Part shown: one piece after another, positions 43,274-52,642 of the stretch
Numbering within the stretch: position 1 is the first letter of the stretch
Layout of the letters: every line of letters starts with the position of its first letter
Source: Mannheimia granulomatis
GTDB lineage: Bacteria; Pseudomonadota; Gammaproteobacteria; Enterobacterales; Pasteurellaceae
NCBI RefSeq assembly: GCF_013377255.1
Contig: NZ_CP016614.1
Span: forward strand, 1,372,501 to 1,436,500
Length of the DNA stretch: 64,000 nt
Reading direction: 5' to 3'
The notes under the pieces: model-generated
What the model saw: only the letters and a program-made list of their open reading frames with translations
Told to the model about the DNA's origin: nothing
Databases searched by the model: none
Program-made: the position numbers and the translations under genes

Positions 43274-45649
43274 ATGAAAAAATTATTACTTTCTTCGCTT
43301 TTAATTGCAAACGGTGTAGTTGCTGCACCTTTTGTTGTAAAAGATATTCGTGTTGAAGGTGTACAGCCGACAACCGGTGCAGCTATCATATCTTCCATTC
43401 CGGTAAGAGTCGGTCAAACTGCAACAGATACCGATGTATCTAATGTCGTTCGTCATTTATTCAACCAACAACGTTTTGCCGATGTACGTGCAAGCCGCGA
43501 AGGTAATACACTTGTTATTAAAGTGGCAGAAAAACCGATTATTGGCAAACTGGACATTGAAGGTAATAAAGCAGTTCCTAAAGATGCTTTAGAACAAAAC
43601 TTAAAAGCAAATCTTATCAATCAAGGTGAAATTTTTGATGCAGCTAAATTAGAGGCTTTCAAACAAAGTTTACTTGACTATTACCGTTCTGCCGGACGTT
43701 ATGAAGCAAAAATAGACACCGTTGTCACCAACAATAATGAGGGTGGCGTTAATGTAAAATTAGTGATTGATGAAGGTGAGGTTGCGAAAGCGAAGACAAT
43801 CAAGTTTGAAGGTAATCAAGCTTTCTCTGAAAATGAGCTATTAGATCATTTATCTATCCAACCGGATGTGTCATGGTGGAATATTTTTGAAAGTAGCAAA
43901 TTTGAACAAACTGCTCACCAAAAAGATTTAGAAACATTAAGAGATTTCTATTTAAATCGTGGTTATGCAAAATTTGCTCTCCAAGATACTGATGTACAAT
44001 TCAATGATAATAAAACCGAAGTCTATTTAACCTATAAATTAAATGAAGGCTCACCATATCATGTCAGCGAAATGCGTATCGTTGGTAATACTGCCAATAT
44101 GGATTCCGAAATGAATAAATTGCTCAAAGATTTTAAACCGGGGCAATTATTCCGTAAGTCCGACTTAACTCATATTGAAGAAGAAATTAAGCAAATTTTA
44201 GGTGACGCCGGCTATGGCTCTGCAAAAGTGGATATTTATCCGCAGTTTAATGATGCCGAAAACAGCGTTAAAATTAGCTTCGTGGTTGATGCCGGCCGTC
44301 GCATCTATGTACGTAAAATTCGCTTTGAAGGTAACGATGTAACCGCAGACTCTACTCTACGCCGTGAAATGCGTCAGCAAGAAGGTGCGTGGCTTTCTAC
44401 CAATAAAGTCTCTTTAGGTAAAGCTCGTCTAGAGAGAACCGGCTTCTATGAAAGCGTTGAAATGTCAATGCCAAATGTAGAAAATACAACAGACCAAGTA
44501 GATGTTGTTTATAAAATCAAAGAACGTAACACAGGTAGCATTAACTTTGGTATTGGTTACGGCACCGAAAGTGGTATCAGCTACCAAGCAGGAATCAAAC
44601 AAGAAAATTTCTTAGGTATGGGGTCTACTATTAGCTTAAACGGTACTCGAAATGACTACGGTACAAGTGTCAACCTAGGCTATACCGAGCCTTACTTCAC
44701 AAAAGATGGTGTAAGTTTAGGCGGTAACATCTTCTATGAAGATTACGATAATTCTAAAAATGAAAATGTTGCTTCATATAAACGTCAAACCTATGGTATT
44801 AATGGTACACTTGGTTTCCCTGTGAATGAAAACAACTCCTATTATTTAGGTTTAGGTTATACACATGACAAAATTAAAAATGCGTCACGTGAATACACTC
44901 GAGAAAAATATGTAAAATCAATGAATTTCGAGATTGATCCTAATACTAACTATTACAAAAAAATCAAAGCAGATGATTTTGATTTTTCATTAGGCTGGAA
45001 CTATAACAACTTAAATAGAGGTTATTTCCCAACAGAAGGCTCAACTGCAAGTATTAATGGTAAAATTACGATTCCGGGTTCTGACAATAAGTATTACCGA
45101 GTCAGTGCTGATTTCAGAAATTACTTCCCGTTAAACCGCGAGCATAAATGGGTAATTTCAAGTAAGGCCGGTATTGCCTACACTAACGGGTTCGGCGGTA
45201 AAGAAGTGCCATTCTATCAGCTTTACTCAGCAGGCGGTATCGGCACATTAAGAGGATTTGCTTACGGTGCGATTGGACCTCAAGCTATTTATTATAAAGA
45301 TGGTTCATTCAGTAATAGAAATGGCGATGTCATCGGTGGTAATGCTTTAGCGACAGCAAGCTTAGAATTAATCACTCCAACTCCATTTGTGAGTGAAAAA
45401 TATCAACATCACGTCAGAACATCTCTATTTGTTGATGCAGCAAGTGCTTGGAATACCAAATGGAAAAAAGATGAATATCCAATGCTTCCTAACTACGGTG
45501 ATTTCAAACGTGTTAGAGCCTCTGCAGGTATAGCATTCCAATGGATGTCTCCAATTGGTCCGCTTTCTTTCTCTTACGCGAAACCAATTCGTAAATATGA
45601 AGGTGATGAAATTGAGCAATTCCAATTTAACATTGGTAGCTCATTCTAA
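43274..45649 (+). CDS. bamA: Outer membrane protein assembly factor BamA
   Basis: BamA is the core of the BAM complex that folds beta-barrels into the outer membrane. It has 791 residues (E. coli 810). A signal peptide (KKLLLSSLLIANGVVAA) is followed by five POTRA domains (about 22-420; PFVVKDIRVEGVQPT begins the first) and a 16-strand barrel. The loop 6 motif appears as GGIGTLRGFAYGAIGP. It ends in phenylalanine (FQFNIGSSF), the normal C-terminal barrel signal. The ribosome site AGGATAATTTC precedes the ATG. Confidence 0.97.
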   Translation: MKKLLLSSLLIANGVVAAPFVVKDIRVEGVQPTTGAAIISSIPVRVGQTATDTDVSNVVRHLFNQQRFADVRASREGNTLVIKVAEKPIIGKLDIEGNKAVPKDALEQNLKANLINQGEIFDAAKLEAFKQSLLDYYRSAGRYEAKIDTVVTNNNEGGVNVKLVIDEGEVAKAKTIKFEGNQAFSENELLDHLSIQPDVSWWNIFESSKFEQTAHQKDLETLRDFYLNRGYAKFALQDTDVQFNDNKTEVYLTYKLNEGSPYHVSEMRIVGNTANMDSEMNKLLKDFKPGQLFRKSDLTHIEEEIKQILGDAGYGSAKVDIYPQFNDAENSVKISFVVDAGRRIYVRKIRFEGNDVTADSTLRREMRQQEGAWLSTNKVSLGKARLERTGFYESVEMSMPNVENTTDQVDVVYKIKERNTGSINFGIGYGTESGISYQAGIKQENFLGMGSTISLNGTRNDYGTSVNLGYTEPYFTKDGVSLGGNIFYEDYDNSKNENVASYKRQTYGINGTLGFPVNENNSYYLGLGYTHDKIKNASREYTREKYVKSMNFEIDPNTNYYKKIKADDFDFSLGWNYNNLNRGYFPTEGSTASINGKITIPGSDNKYYRVSADFRNYFPLNREHKWVISSKAGIAYTNGFGGKEVPFYQLYSAGGIGTLRGFAYGAIGPQAIYYKDGSFSNRNGDVIGGNALATASLELITPTPFVSEKYQHHVRTSLFVDAASAWNTKWKKDEYPMLPNYGDFKRVRASAGIAFQWMSPIGPLSFSYAKPIRKYEGDEIEQFQFNIGSSF

Positions 45650-45659
45650 ATTAATCATA

Positions 45660-45696
45660 GCGGTTAAATTGTAAAATTTTGCCAAAATTTAACCGC
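45660..45696. terminator. Hairpin between bamA and skp
   Basis: An 11-bp stem (GCGGTTAAATT at 45660-45670 with AATTTAACCGC at 45686-45696) has a 15-nt loop. It resembles a partial USS pair and lies 10 nt after the bamA stop. It may reduce read-through into skp. Confidence 0.6.
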
Positions 45697-45725
45697 TTCT
45701 ATTAAAGGTAAATTAAGGAAAAAAC

Positions 45726-46523
45726 ATGAAGAAACTATTTAAAATTGCAACGTTAACTGCCGCTTTAAGCACTGCAACAGGTATGGCAACTGCAGCTGAT
45801 ACAATCGGCTTTGTTGACCCTGCATATGTATTACAAAACCACCCGGTATTATTAGATGCCTCTGCAAAATTTGATAAATTCATGAAAGAAAGCCAAGTAA
45901 AATTTGCTGAAGAAGATAAAAAATTAGCAGAAGAAAATAAAACCTTAACCGCAGAACGAGACAAAATCAATGCGGATGCACAAAAGCTACAAAATGAACA
46001 AAAAACAGTAGAAGCCTCTATCAAGAAAAAAGTAGCGGCATTGGAAAAAGAAGCCCCACGTTTACGCTCAAAAGAGATTCAAGCTCGTCAAACTGCTATC
46101 CAAAAAGAAGCAGATGCGTTCCAAAATAAAGTCTCTGCTATCCAAAAACGTGAAGCCGATTTCGCTAAAAAAGCGGAAGCATTCCAAAAGCGTGCTGATG
46201 AATTCCAAAAGAAAATTGAGCAAGCTAACAAAGAAAATGGTGGCGTAAATCCACAAGATGCGCAAAAACAAGCAGTAGATGAAGTTAATGCAACTATCAA
46301 AGAAATTGCAAAATCTAAAGGTTACACTTTAGTGCTTCAACCACAAGTAGCGTTATACGCTGAAGATGAAAGCAAAGACATCACCGAAGCGGTGCTTGAC
46401 GCGATCGTTAAAAAACACCCTGAAATTAAAATCGAGAAACCGGCACCTGAAGCACAACCTGCAACAGAAAAACCGGCTGAAGCAAAGGCGGAAGAATCTA
46501 AACCAGAAGAAGTGAAAAAATAA
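45726..46523 (+). CDS. skp: Periplasmic chaperone Skp/OmpH, long form
   Basis: Skp traps unfolded outer membrane proteins in the periplasm. The signal peptide is KKLFKIATLTAALSTATGMATAA. DTIGFVDPAYVLQNHPVLLDASAKFDKF is the OmpH-family start. A very long coiled coil (about 50-190) rich in Lys, Glu, Gln and Ala follows, then GYTLVLQPQVALYAEDESKDITEAVLDAIVKKHPEIK. At 265 residues it is about 100 longer than E. coli Skp (161). The extra length lies in the coiled coil and in a Pro/Glu/Ala/Lys tail (KPAPEAQPATEKPAEAKAEE). lpxD overlaps the stop. Confidence 0.9.
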   Translation: MKKLFKIATLTAALSTATGMATAADTIGFVDPAYVLQNHPVLLDASAKFDKFMKESQVKFAEEDKKLAEENKTLTAERDKINADAQKLQNEQKTVEASIKKKVAALEKEAPRLRSKEIQARQTAIQKEADAFQNKVSAIQKREADFAKKAEAFQKRADEFQKKIEQANKENGGVNPQDAQKQAVDEVNATIKEIAKSKGYTLVLQPQVALYAEDESKDITEAVLDAIVKKHPEIKIEKPAPEAQPATEKPAEAKAEESKPEEVKK

Positions 46524-47548
46524 TGGCAAATTTCCGTTTAATTGATTTGGCGGAGCATATCGGCGGTACTCTTAAGGGTAACGCCGATTTGGCTATTCAA
46601 AGTATTGCTGCTTTAGATAAAGCTGGCAGCTCGCAAATTACCTTTATTTCAAATGTAAAATATCGGGAAAATTTGACCGCTTGTAATGCAGCAGCCATTA
46701 TTGTAAGCCCGGCTGATGTTGAATTTTGCCGTGAAGATCAAAATCTGATTATTGTAGATAATCCTTATGTAGCTTATGCTAAACTAGCACAATATATGGA
46801 TTCTACTCCTAAAGCTGCAAACGGAATTCATCCGAATGCTGTTATTTCTCCGGAGGCAAAATTAGGTAATAATGTCTCTATCGCTGCTAATGCTGTCATT
46901 GAAAGTGGGGTGGAATTAGGCGATGATGTTATCATTGGTGCAGGCTGCTTTGTTGGTAAAAACAGTAAAATTGGAGCAAGAACCCAACTTTGGGCAAATG
47001 TTTCTATCTACCACAACGTACAAATCGGTTCAGACTGTTTAATTCAATCTTCTGCAGTTATCGGTAGCGATGGTTTTGGTTACGCTAACGATAAAGGACA
47101 ATGGATTAAAATACCACAAACAGGTGGTGTGATTATCGGTAATCGGGTGGAAATCGGCTCTTGTACCTGTATTGACCGCGGGGCATTAGATCCAACTGTA
47201 ATCGAAGATAATGTAATTATTGATAATCTTTGCCAAATTGCACACAATGTTCACATCGGCTTTGGTACAGCTGTTGCCGGTGGTGTAATTATGGCAGGAA
47301 GTTTAAAAGTTGGTCGTTTCTGCCAAATTGGTGGTGCAAGTGTTATCAACGGACATATGGAGATCTGTGATGGAGCCATTATTACCGGCATGGGAATGGT
47401 GATGCGTCCAATTACAGAAAAAGGAATTTACTCATCAGGTATTCCATTACAAACCAATAAAGAATGGCGAAAAACAGCTGCTTTAGTAATGAATATTGAT
47501 GAAATGAACAAACGCTTAAAATCGTTAGAAAAACGTTTTAACGATTAG
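46523..47548 (+). CDS. lpxD: UDP-3-O-(3-hydroxyacyl)glucosamine N-acyltransferase
   Basis: LpxD adds the second acyl chain in lipid A synthesis. It has 341 residues, equal to E. coli. The N-terminal uridine-binding domain (FRLIDLAEHIGGTLKG) is followed by left-handed beta-helix hexapeptide repeats (about 100-290; for example AKLGNNVSIAANAVIESGVELGDDV). The catalytic histidine is in CQIAHNVHIG. The C-terminal helix MNIDEMNKRLKSLEKR closes the trimer. Its start codon overlaps the skp stop by one base (TAATG). Confidence 0.97.
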   Translation: MANFRLIDLAEHIGGTLKGNADLAIQSIAALDKAGSSQITFISNVKYRENLTACNAAAIIVSPADVEFCREDQNLIIVDNPYVAYAKLAQYMDSTPKAANGIHPNAVISPEAKLGNNVSIAANAVIESGVELGDDVIIGAGCFVGKNSKIGARTQLWANVSIYHNVQIGSDCLIQSSAVIGSDGFGYANDKGQWIKIPQTGGVIIGNRVEIGSCTCIDRGALDPTVIEDNVIIDNLCQIAHNVHIGFGTAVAGGVIMAGSLKVGRFCQIGGASVINGHMEICDGAIITGMGMVMRPITEKGIYSSGIPLQTNKEWRKTAALVMNIDEMNKRLKSLEKRFND

Positions 47549-47570
47549 TTTTTACTTAGAGGTCTTTAAA

Positions 47571-48038
47571 GTGACAGAAATTACAACCGAAAATCGTGAA
47601 GCAAGAATTATTGAAGTAACTGAAATTATGGATATGTTACCTCACCGTTATCCATTCCTATTAGTAGATCGTGTAACAGACTACGAACCGGGGAAATGGC
47701 TAAAAGCAATCAAAAACGTGAGTTTTAATGAGCCTTGCTTTACGGGTCACTTCCCACATGCACCGATTTTCCCGGGTGTATTAATTCTTGAGGCAATGGC
47801 ACAAGCGACAGGAGTATTAGCCGTTGCAACTTACGGAAAATTAAGTGAAGATGAGCTTTATTATTTTGCTGCTATTGATAATGCCCGCTTTAAACGTCCG
47901 GTTGTACCGGGAGACAGACTAGAACTTGAAGTTGAGTTTTTAAAAGAAGTACGTGGCATTACTAAATTTACCGGTAAAGCATTTGTTGATGGCAAATTAG
48001 TTTGCGAAGCAGACTTAATGTGTGCTCGTCGTAAATAA
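47571..48038 (+). CDS. fabZ: 3-hydroxyacyl-[acyl-carrier-protein] dehydratase FabZ
   Basis: FabZ dehydrates 3-hydroxyacyl-ACP in fatty acid elongation and competes with LpxA for hydroxymyristoyl-ACP. It has 155 residues. The hot-dog fold motif is MLPHRYPFLLVDRV. The active-site histidine is in CFTGHFPHAPIFPGVLILEAMAQATG, with the partner glutamate in LILEAM. Translation starts at GTG (47571), which leaves 22 nt after lpxD. Confidence 0.96.
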   Translation: MTEITTENREARIIEVTEIMDMLPHRYPFLLVDRVTDYEPGKWLKAIKNVSFNEPCFTGHFPHAPIFPGVLILEAMAQATGVLAVATYGKLSEDELYYFAAIDNARFKRPVVPGDRLELEVEFLKEVRGITKFTGKAFVDGKLVCEADLMCARRK

Positions 48039-48068
48039 TTTATTTCAGCCTAAGGGAGCAAGCAAGCT

Positions 48069-48863
48069 ATGCGTCTAATTGATTCAACTGCTAAAATCAG
48101 CCCATTTGCTATTGTTGAAGATGGTGCCCAAATTGGTGCTCAAGTTGAGATCGGTCCATTTTCTGTGATTGGCAAAGATGTCAAAATTGGAGCAAAAACG
48201 AAAATTCACTCACATGTAGTGATCAACGGTGTAACTGAAATTGGTGAAGATAACCATATTTTCCAATTCGCCAGCATTGGTGAAATTAATCAAGATTTAA
48301 AATACCAAGGTGAGCCGACCAAAGTGGTGATCGGAAATCGTAATCGTATCCGCGAGAGCGTAACCATCCACCGTGGTACCGTTCAAGGTGGTGGAGTGAC
48401 TAAAATCGGGGATGATAACTTATTTATGATCAATACCCACATTGCTCACGACTGCTCTATCGGTAATCGTTGTATTATTGCCAATAACGGTACCCTTGCC
48501 GGTCATGTAACGCTAGATGATTTCGTCATTGTCGGTGGAATGTCTGCTATCCACCAATTCGTAGTGGTAGGTTCACACGTTATGCTTGGCGGTGGCTCAA
48601 TGGTTAGTCAAGATGTACCACCCTATGTAATGGCACAGGGCAACCATGCCCGCCCATTTGGTATTAACCTTGAAGGCTTAAAACGCAGAGGGTTTGATAA
48701 ACCAACGCTCCATGCTATTCGTAAAGCCTACAAACTGATTTATTCTAGCGGTAAAACATTAGAAGAGTGCTTGACAGAAATCGAGCAACTTGCTGCTACC
48801 GAGCCGGCAGTTGCGATTTTCTTGCAATTTTTCAAACGCTCAACACGTGGTATTATCCGCTAA
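48069..48863 (+). CDS. lpxA: UDP-N-acetylglucosamine O-acyltransferase
   Basis: LpxA is the first step of lipid A synthesis. It has 264 residues (E. coli 262). Hexapeptide-repeat helix runs from RLIDSTAKISPFAIVEDGAQIGA to about residue 190. The catalytic histidine is in NTHIAHDCSIGN, and GGMSAIHQFVVVGSHVMLGGGSMV is diagnostic. A helical C-terminal domain follows. lpxB, which usually comes next, is missing: the operon ends with a terminator. Confidence 0.97.
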   Translation: MRLIDSTAKISPFAIVEDGAQIGAQVEIGPFSVIGKDVKIGAKTKIHSHVVINGVTEIGEDNHIFQFASIGEINQDLKYQGEPTKVVIGNRNRIRESVTIHRGTVQGGGVTKIGDDNLFMINTHIAHDCSIGNRCIIANNGTLAGHVTLDDFVIVGGMSAIHQFVVVGSHVMLGGGSMVSQDVPPYVMAQGNHARPFGINLEGLKRRGFDKPTLHAIRKAYKLIYSSGKTLEECLTEIEQLAATEPAVAIFLQFFKRSTRGIIR

Positions 48864-48870
48864 AACGAAA

Positions 48871-48892
48871 CCCCGATTATCTCGGGGTTCTT
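48871..48892. terminator. Bidirectional terminator lpxA / mnmC
   Basis: CCCCGA (48871-48876) pairs with TCGGGG (48882-48887). TTCTTTTT follows on the plus strand, and GAAA-rich sequence before the stem gives U-rich on the minus strand. Confidence 0.8.
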
Positions 48893-48893
48893 T

Positions 48894-50897
48894 TTAATCA
48901 ACGTTTGATCCTTTCAGTAATTTTCTTAGCCAAGTACGATTCGGGCTTAAATTATGCCAAATCTCTTCACTTATTGGCACAGGCTCGTTAGCAATTAGAC
49001 TTGCCAGCAATTCGCCTAATAATGGTGCTGTTGTTAACCCACGAGAAGCCAACCCATTGACCATATATAAATTTGCAAAAATTTCCGCATTTTCGACTGC
49101 TTGTTTTCGTCTTAATTGATTATACAAATTAGCATATTGTAATTTTTGCTGCTCAAAATGATGTACAACACCGACCATCGGCACACGGTCCCTCAATGAT
49201 GCCCGGATACCAACTTTAGCTGAATGTTGAGATAAATCAATGCCTTGTGTCCATTCACAAGCGGTCAAATTTTGCTGAAGTTTTGCAATATTTTCCTGAT
49301 GCTCCACCATACTAAAATGAGTTTCTGAATTATCACGCAAGTGGCTTGCTCCAATGCAATGGCTCCCTGCTTTCGACATAGGCGTTAGATAACCGTCATA
49401 GCAAATAACACATTTTAATTTTTGCAACCGGCTATTGGTTGGAATATGGCTTACCTGCCCTCGTACCGGATAGAGCGGAATACCGTTTGCTTGATTAAAT
49501 TCATTTAAGGTATGCCCATTTGCCAAGACCAGCGTTTGATGGCAGAAATTTTCGCTATGGGTAGTCCAATGCCATTTACCTTCATCAAAGGTTAAATTTT
49601 CCACCTTGTGGTTTAATACAATCTTCAAGCCTCTTCTTGCTAATAAAGCAAAACCGGCACGCACAAATTGCACCGGCGATAACCAGCCGCCTTGAGGAAT
49701 AAATGCCCCACCGTTTGGTACCGTTAAACCTAATTTTTCGCTCAGTTCTTCTGCAGTACACAATTTTAACAGTGTGTCATCTGCTGTCTGCTCAGCCATT
49801 TTTTCTAATTTTTTCGCGGTTTTCTCATTATAGGCATACAGCACCACACCAGTAAGATCATGCTCAAACTCAATCAAATTTTCTAATTGAGCTAATCGTT
49901 GCAAAGCATAATCAAAACTGTGGATATAAAAACGCACATTGCGTTCATCATCATCGCTTAACTGTGGATAAATCGCCCCTTGTAAATTTCCCGAAGCATT
50001 CATTGCCAAAGCTTCATCTTGACAATAAAGCGTTACCTTTTTGCCTTTTTCCAATAAAGACAATGCCACAAAAAAGCTCGCCACCCCACCACCAACAATG
50101 GCAATATCATTTTGCTCGCACTCATTTTTTCCATAAAAATAAGGATATTTGGGCGGAACGCTTACACTTTCCAGCGGTTTTTCGCCCCAAAGCATTTCCC
50201 GTTTTTTACCAAATCCTTTTCGCTTATAAACATGAAATCCAGCTGCTTGCAAGCCTTTCCGCACCGCACTTGCGGCAGTAAAAGTGGCAAAGCTGCCGCC
50301 GTTACAACTTAAACGAAACATCTGCTGATACAAATTTTCGCTCCACATTTCAGGGTTTTTATCCGGTGAGAAGCCGTCTAAAAACCAAGCATCAATACTA
50401 TTGTTATAAAGATCACCTAATTGCGGTAAATTATCCGCCATATCGCCAAACCAAATATCCAGATAGATATGTTCAAAATGATAACGCTGACACCCAACTT
50501 GACGAGGCTGCCAGCAAGCGGTCAAAATTTGTGAATTTTTTGCAAATTGTGGGTAATTTTGATGAAGATGTTGCAATTGCACCGCTTTTAAAGGGTATTT
50601 TTCAAAAGAAATAAAATAAAGGCGTTGCAGGATACTGTGCGGAAACTCAGTTCTAAATTGTTGGAATTTCTCTGCCACCGCCAAAAAATTCAAGCCGGTG
50701 CCAAAACCGGTTTCAGCAATAACAAAGGCTTCTCTTGGATGGGTTTGCCACTTTTCCCAAAGTTGATTTCCTTGTTGGAATACATATTGACTCTCTGCCA
50801 ATCCATCTTGGGTAGAAAAATAAATATCATCAAACTGCTCGGAAATCGGTGTATCAGTCCCATTAAAAGCAAGTGAAGCAAAAGTTAATTTAGTCAT
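48894..50897 (-). CDS. mnmC: Bifunctional tRNA mnm5s2U biosynthesis enzyme MnmC
   Basis: MnmC completes the mnm5 wobble modification. The C-terminal FAD oxidase removes the carboxymethyl group and the N-terminal methyltransferase adds the methyl. It has 667 residues (E. coli 668) from 50897, chosen because MTKLTFASLAFNGTDTPIS is the family start and GGGGG sits 5 nt upstream. Seen: the SAM-binding IAETGFGTGLNFLAV (about 55-69), DIWFGDMADNLP, then the FAD motif DIAIVGGGVASFFVALSLLEKG (about 263-284), and NGLASRGLTTAPLLGELLA near the end. Confidence 0.96.
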   Translation of the reverse strand: MTKLTFASLAFNGTDTPISEQFDDIYFSTQDGLAESQYVFQQGNQLWEKWQTHPREAFVIAETGFGTGLNFLAVAEKFQQFRTEFPHSILQRLYFISFEKYPLKAVQLQHLHQNYPQFAKNSQILTACWQPRQVGCQRYHFEHIYLDIWFGDMADNLPQLGDLYNNSIDAWFLDGFSPDKNPEMWSENLYQQMFRLSCNGGSFATFTAASAVRKGLQAAGFHVYKRKGFGKKREMLWGEKPLESVSVPPKYPYFYGKNECEQNDIAIVGGGVASFFVALSLLEKGKKVTLYCQDEALAMNASGNLQGAIYPQLSDDDERNVRFYIHSFDYALQRLAQLENLIEFEHDLTGVVLYAYNEKTAKKLEKMAEQTADDTLLKLCTAEELSEKLGLTVPNGGAFIPQGGWLSPVQFVRAGFALLARRGLKIVLNHKVENLTFDEGKWHWTTHSENFCHQTLVLANGHTLNEFNQANGIPLYPVRGQVSHIPTNSRLQKLKCVICYDGYLTPMSKAGSHCIGASHLRDNSETHFSMVEHQENIAKLQQNLTACEWTQGIDLSQHSAKVGIRASLRDRVPMVGVVHHFEQQKLQYANLYNQLRRKQAVENAEIFANLYMVNGLASRGLTTAPLLGELLASLIANEPVPISEEIWHNLSPNRTWLRKLLKGSNVD

Positions 50898-50909
50898 CAT
50901 ATCCCCCAA

Positions 50910-50942
50910 AACAAAACACGGAAAACCTGAAGATTTTCCGTG
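50910..50942 (-). terminator. Terminator of the 26-residue peptide gene
   Basis: CACGGAAAA (complement at 50934-50942) pairs with TTTTCCGTG (50917-50925) around an 8-nt loop, followed by TTTTGT on the minus strand. Confidence 0.85.
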
Positions 50943-50964
50943 CTTTAAATCAATAACATAAATA

Positions 50965-51045
50965 TTAGAAAATATTATAGGCAATGAATACGATCATACC
51001 GAGAGCGCCTACAACTGTCATCATTGAATAACCAAAAGTTCCCAT
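50965..51045 (-). CDS. Small membrane protein, 26 residues, unknown function
   Basis: The frame encodes MGTFGYSMMTVVGALGMIVF followed by IAYNIF. It is almost entirely one hydrophobic helix with short polar ends. The evidence for a real gene is its complete transcription unit: promoter (51090-51118), strong ribosome site ACGAGGATTAAGT, ATG, stop, and its own terminator 23 nt later. I do not recognise the family. Small bitopic proteins of this size often bind and tune larger membrane complexes, but nothing here shows a partner. Confidence 0.7.
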   Translation of the reverse strand: MGTFGYSMMTVVGALGMIVFIAYNIF

Positions 51046-51089
51046 ACTTAATCCTCGTTTATTGTTAGTAAATGGTTTATGCCAACACA

Positions 51090-51118
51090 ATTCTAGCATA
51101 AAGTAATTCAATTTGAAA
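51090..51118 (-). promoter_or_regulatory. Promoter of the 26-residue peptide gene
   Basis: On the minus strand TTTCAA (51113-51118) and TAGAAT (51090-51095) are spaced by 17 nt. This places the transcript start about 40 nt before the ATG at 51045. Confidence 0.65.
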
Positions 51119-51120
51119 AA

Positions 51121-52542
51121 CTAGGCTCGAATAATTTTCTCAAAACAAGCGGTCAATTTTGTCAAATCTTTTACACCTTTGGCACTTTCTACACCGGAAT
51201 TTAAATCCAGTCCTAAGCAGCCTTGTGCTAGTGCTGTTTCAATATTCTCTAGCTTAATTCCACCCGCTAATAACGCTTTTTGCTTGAGTTGTTGAGGGAT
51301 AAGCGACCAATCAAAAGTTTTGCCTGTACCGCCTTGTTGCGAGCCATTTTTACTGTCTAACACATAACGGCTTACTTTAGCATTATCATTAAAAGCAAAA
51401 GTTTCAGCCTCAATATCTATCGATAGTGCTTTCCAGATTTGAATACCTTCGCCTAATTTTTCAGAAAGCGAAGCAATGTAAGACTCATCTTCCGAACCGT
51501 GTAATTGAACTGCAAATAAACCTAACTGTTTTGCAATTTTTTCAACAAATTCGACCGCTTGATCTTGGAAAACGCCCACATAACGCAGCGGTGCATTCAC
51601 CACTAATTCCTGTGCTTGACGTAACGAAAGCTGGCGTGGTGAGCCTTCGGCAAAAATTAAACCACCATATAACGCCCCTTGTGCATAAGCAGCCTGAATA
51701 TCTTGCACACGAGTTAAACCGCACACTTTATTTTCCCCGAAAATCACTGCACGCACCGCATTCTCTAAATCCGTATTGCTCATTAAGCTACTGCCGATCA
51801 AAAAGGCGTGGGCGTAAGGTTTGATTTTCTTCACTTGATAGTGATCGCTAATACCCGATTCGGAAATCAAACAAACATCGGACGGAATTTGGCTTTGATA
51901 TTTTTCCACCAAACGAATAATGCGGTTCATATCAATGGTGAGCGTGTGCAAATCACGGTTATTCACGCCAATCACTTTCGCCCCCAATGCCAACGCCCGC
52001 TCAAATTCCGACTCGGTACTGGTTTCAGTCAATACGCCCATATCGAGAGAATGTGCCAGGTCTGCCAGTTCACGGTAAGTTTCATCATCTACCACCGAAA
52101 GCATTAATAAAATCGCATCCGCATTATAAAAACGAGCAAGATAGACTTGATAGGATGAAATCATAAAATCTTTACACAAAATCGGCTGCGTAGTCTGGCG
52201 TTTGACTTGGTCGATATAGCGGAAATCCCCTTGGAAATATTGCTCATCAGTCAGCACTGAAATTGCAGCGGCATATTTTGAATAAATCTGTGCGATGGGA
52301 TCTAAATTGAAATCCGAACGGATTAAACCTTTCGATGGTGAGGCTTTTTTGCATTCTAAAATATAGGCCGGTACTTGGTGAGTTCCTTTCGCTAATGCGG
52401 CATAAAAATCTCGATCGCTTTGTGTAATTTTTTGTTGAAATTCAGTTAACGGAAAATCTCGCTGTTTTTGTGCGACCCAAATGGCTTTATCTTGTACGAT
52501 TTTTTGTAGAATAGTCGGTTGGCTATCTTTTATGTTTTGCAT
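51121..52542 (-). CDS. trpCF: Bifunctional indole-3-glycerol phosphate synthase / phosphoribosylanthranilate isomerase
   Basis: It carries two consecutive (beta/alpha)8 steps of tryptophan synthesis. It has 473 residues from 52542, after TCTAGGAATT. The TrpC half has QNIKDSQPTILQKIVQDKAIWV, ILECKKASPSKGLIR, LCKDFMISSYQVY, LTETSTESEFERALALGAKVIGVNNRDL and LISESGI. The TrpF half (about 255-473) has VCGLTRVQDIQAAYAQGALYGGLIF and the end LDLNSGVESAKGVKDL. No other trp gene is nearby. Confidence 0.95.
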   Translation of the reverse strand: MQNIKDSQPTILQKIVQDKAIWVAQKQRDFPLTEFQQKITQSDRDFYAALAKGTHQVPAYILECKKASPSKGLIRSDFNLDPIAQIYSKYAAAISVLTDEQYFQGDFRYIDQVKRQTTQPILCKDFMISSYQVYLARFYNADAILLMLSVVDDETYRELADLAHSLDMGVLTETSTESEFERALALGAKVIGVNNRDLHTLTIDMNRIIRLVEKYQSQIPSDVCLISESGISDHYQVKKIKPYAHAFLIGSSLMSNTDLENAVRAVIFGENKVCGLTRVQDIQAAYAQGALYGGLIFAEGSPRQLSLRQAQELVVNAPLRYVGVFQDQAVEFVEKIAKQLGLFAVQLHGSEDESYIASLSEKLGEGIQIWKALSIDIEAETFAFNDNAKVSRYVLDSKNGSQQGGTGKTFDWSLIPQQLKQKALLAGGIKLENIETALAQGCLGLDLNSGVESAKGVKDLTKLTACFEKIIRA

Positions 52543-52642
52543 ATAAATTCCTAGAGAGAAATAAGATTGAGTGGTAGAATCCGCTCTTTTAAATAGCCAT
52601 AGTTTTAACCCAAAAAACAAAATTTAACAAGACGAAACTAAG

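Noticed and set aside
50263..50271. Haemophilus-type USS core (ACCGCACTT) inside mnmC
   Set aside because: A single core in coding sequence without the flanking A/T extension; likely chance.
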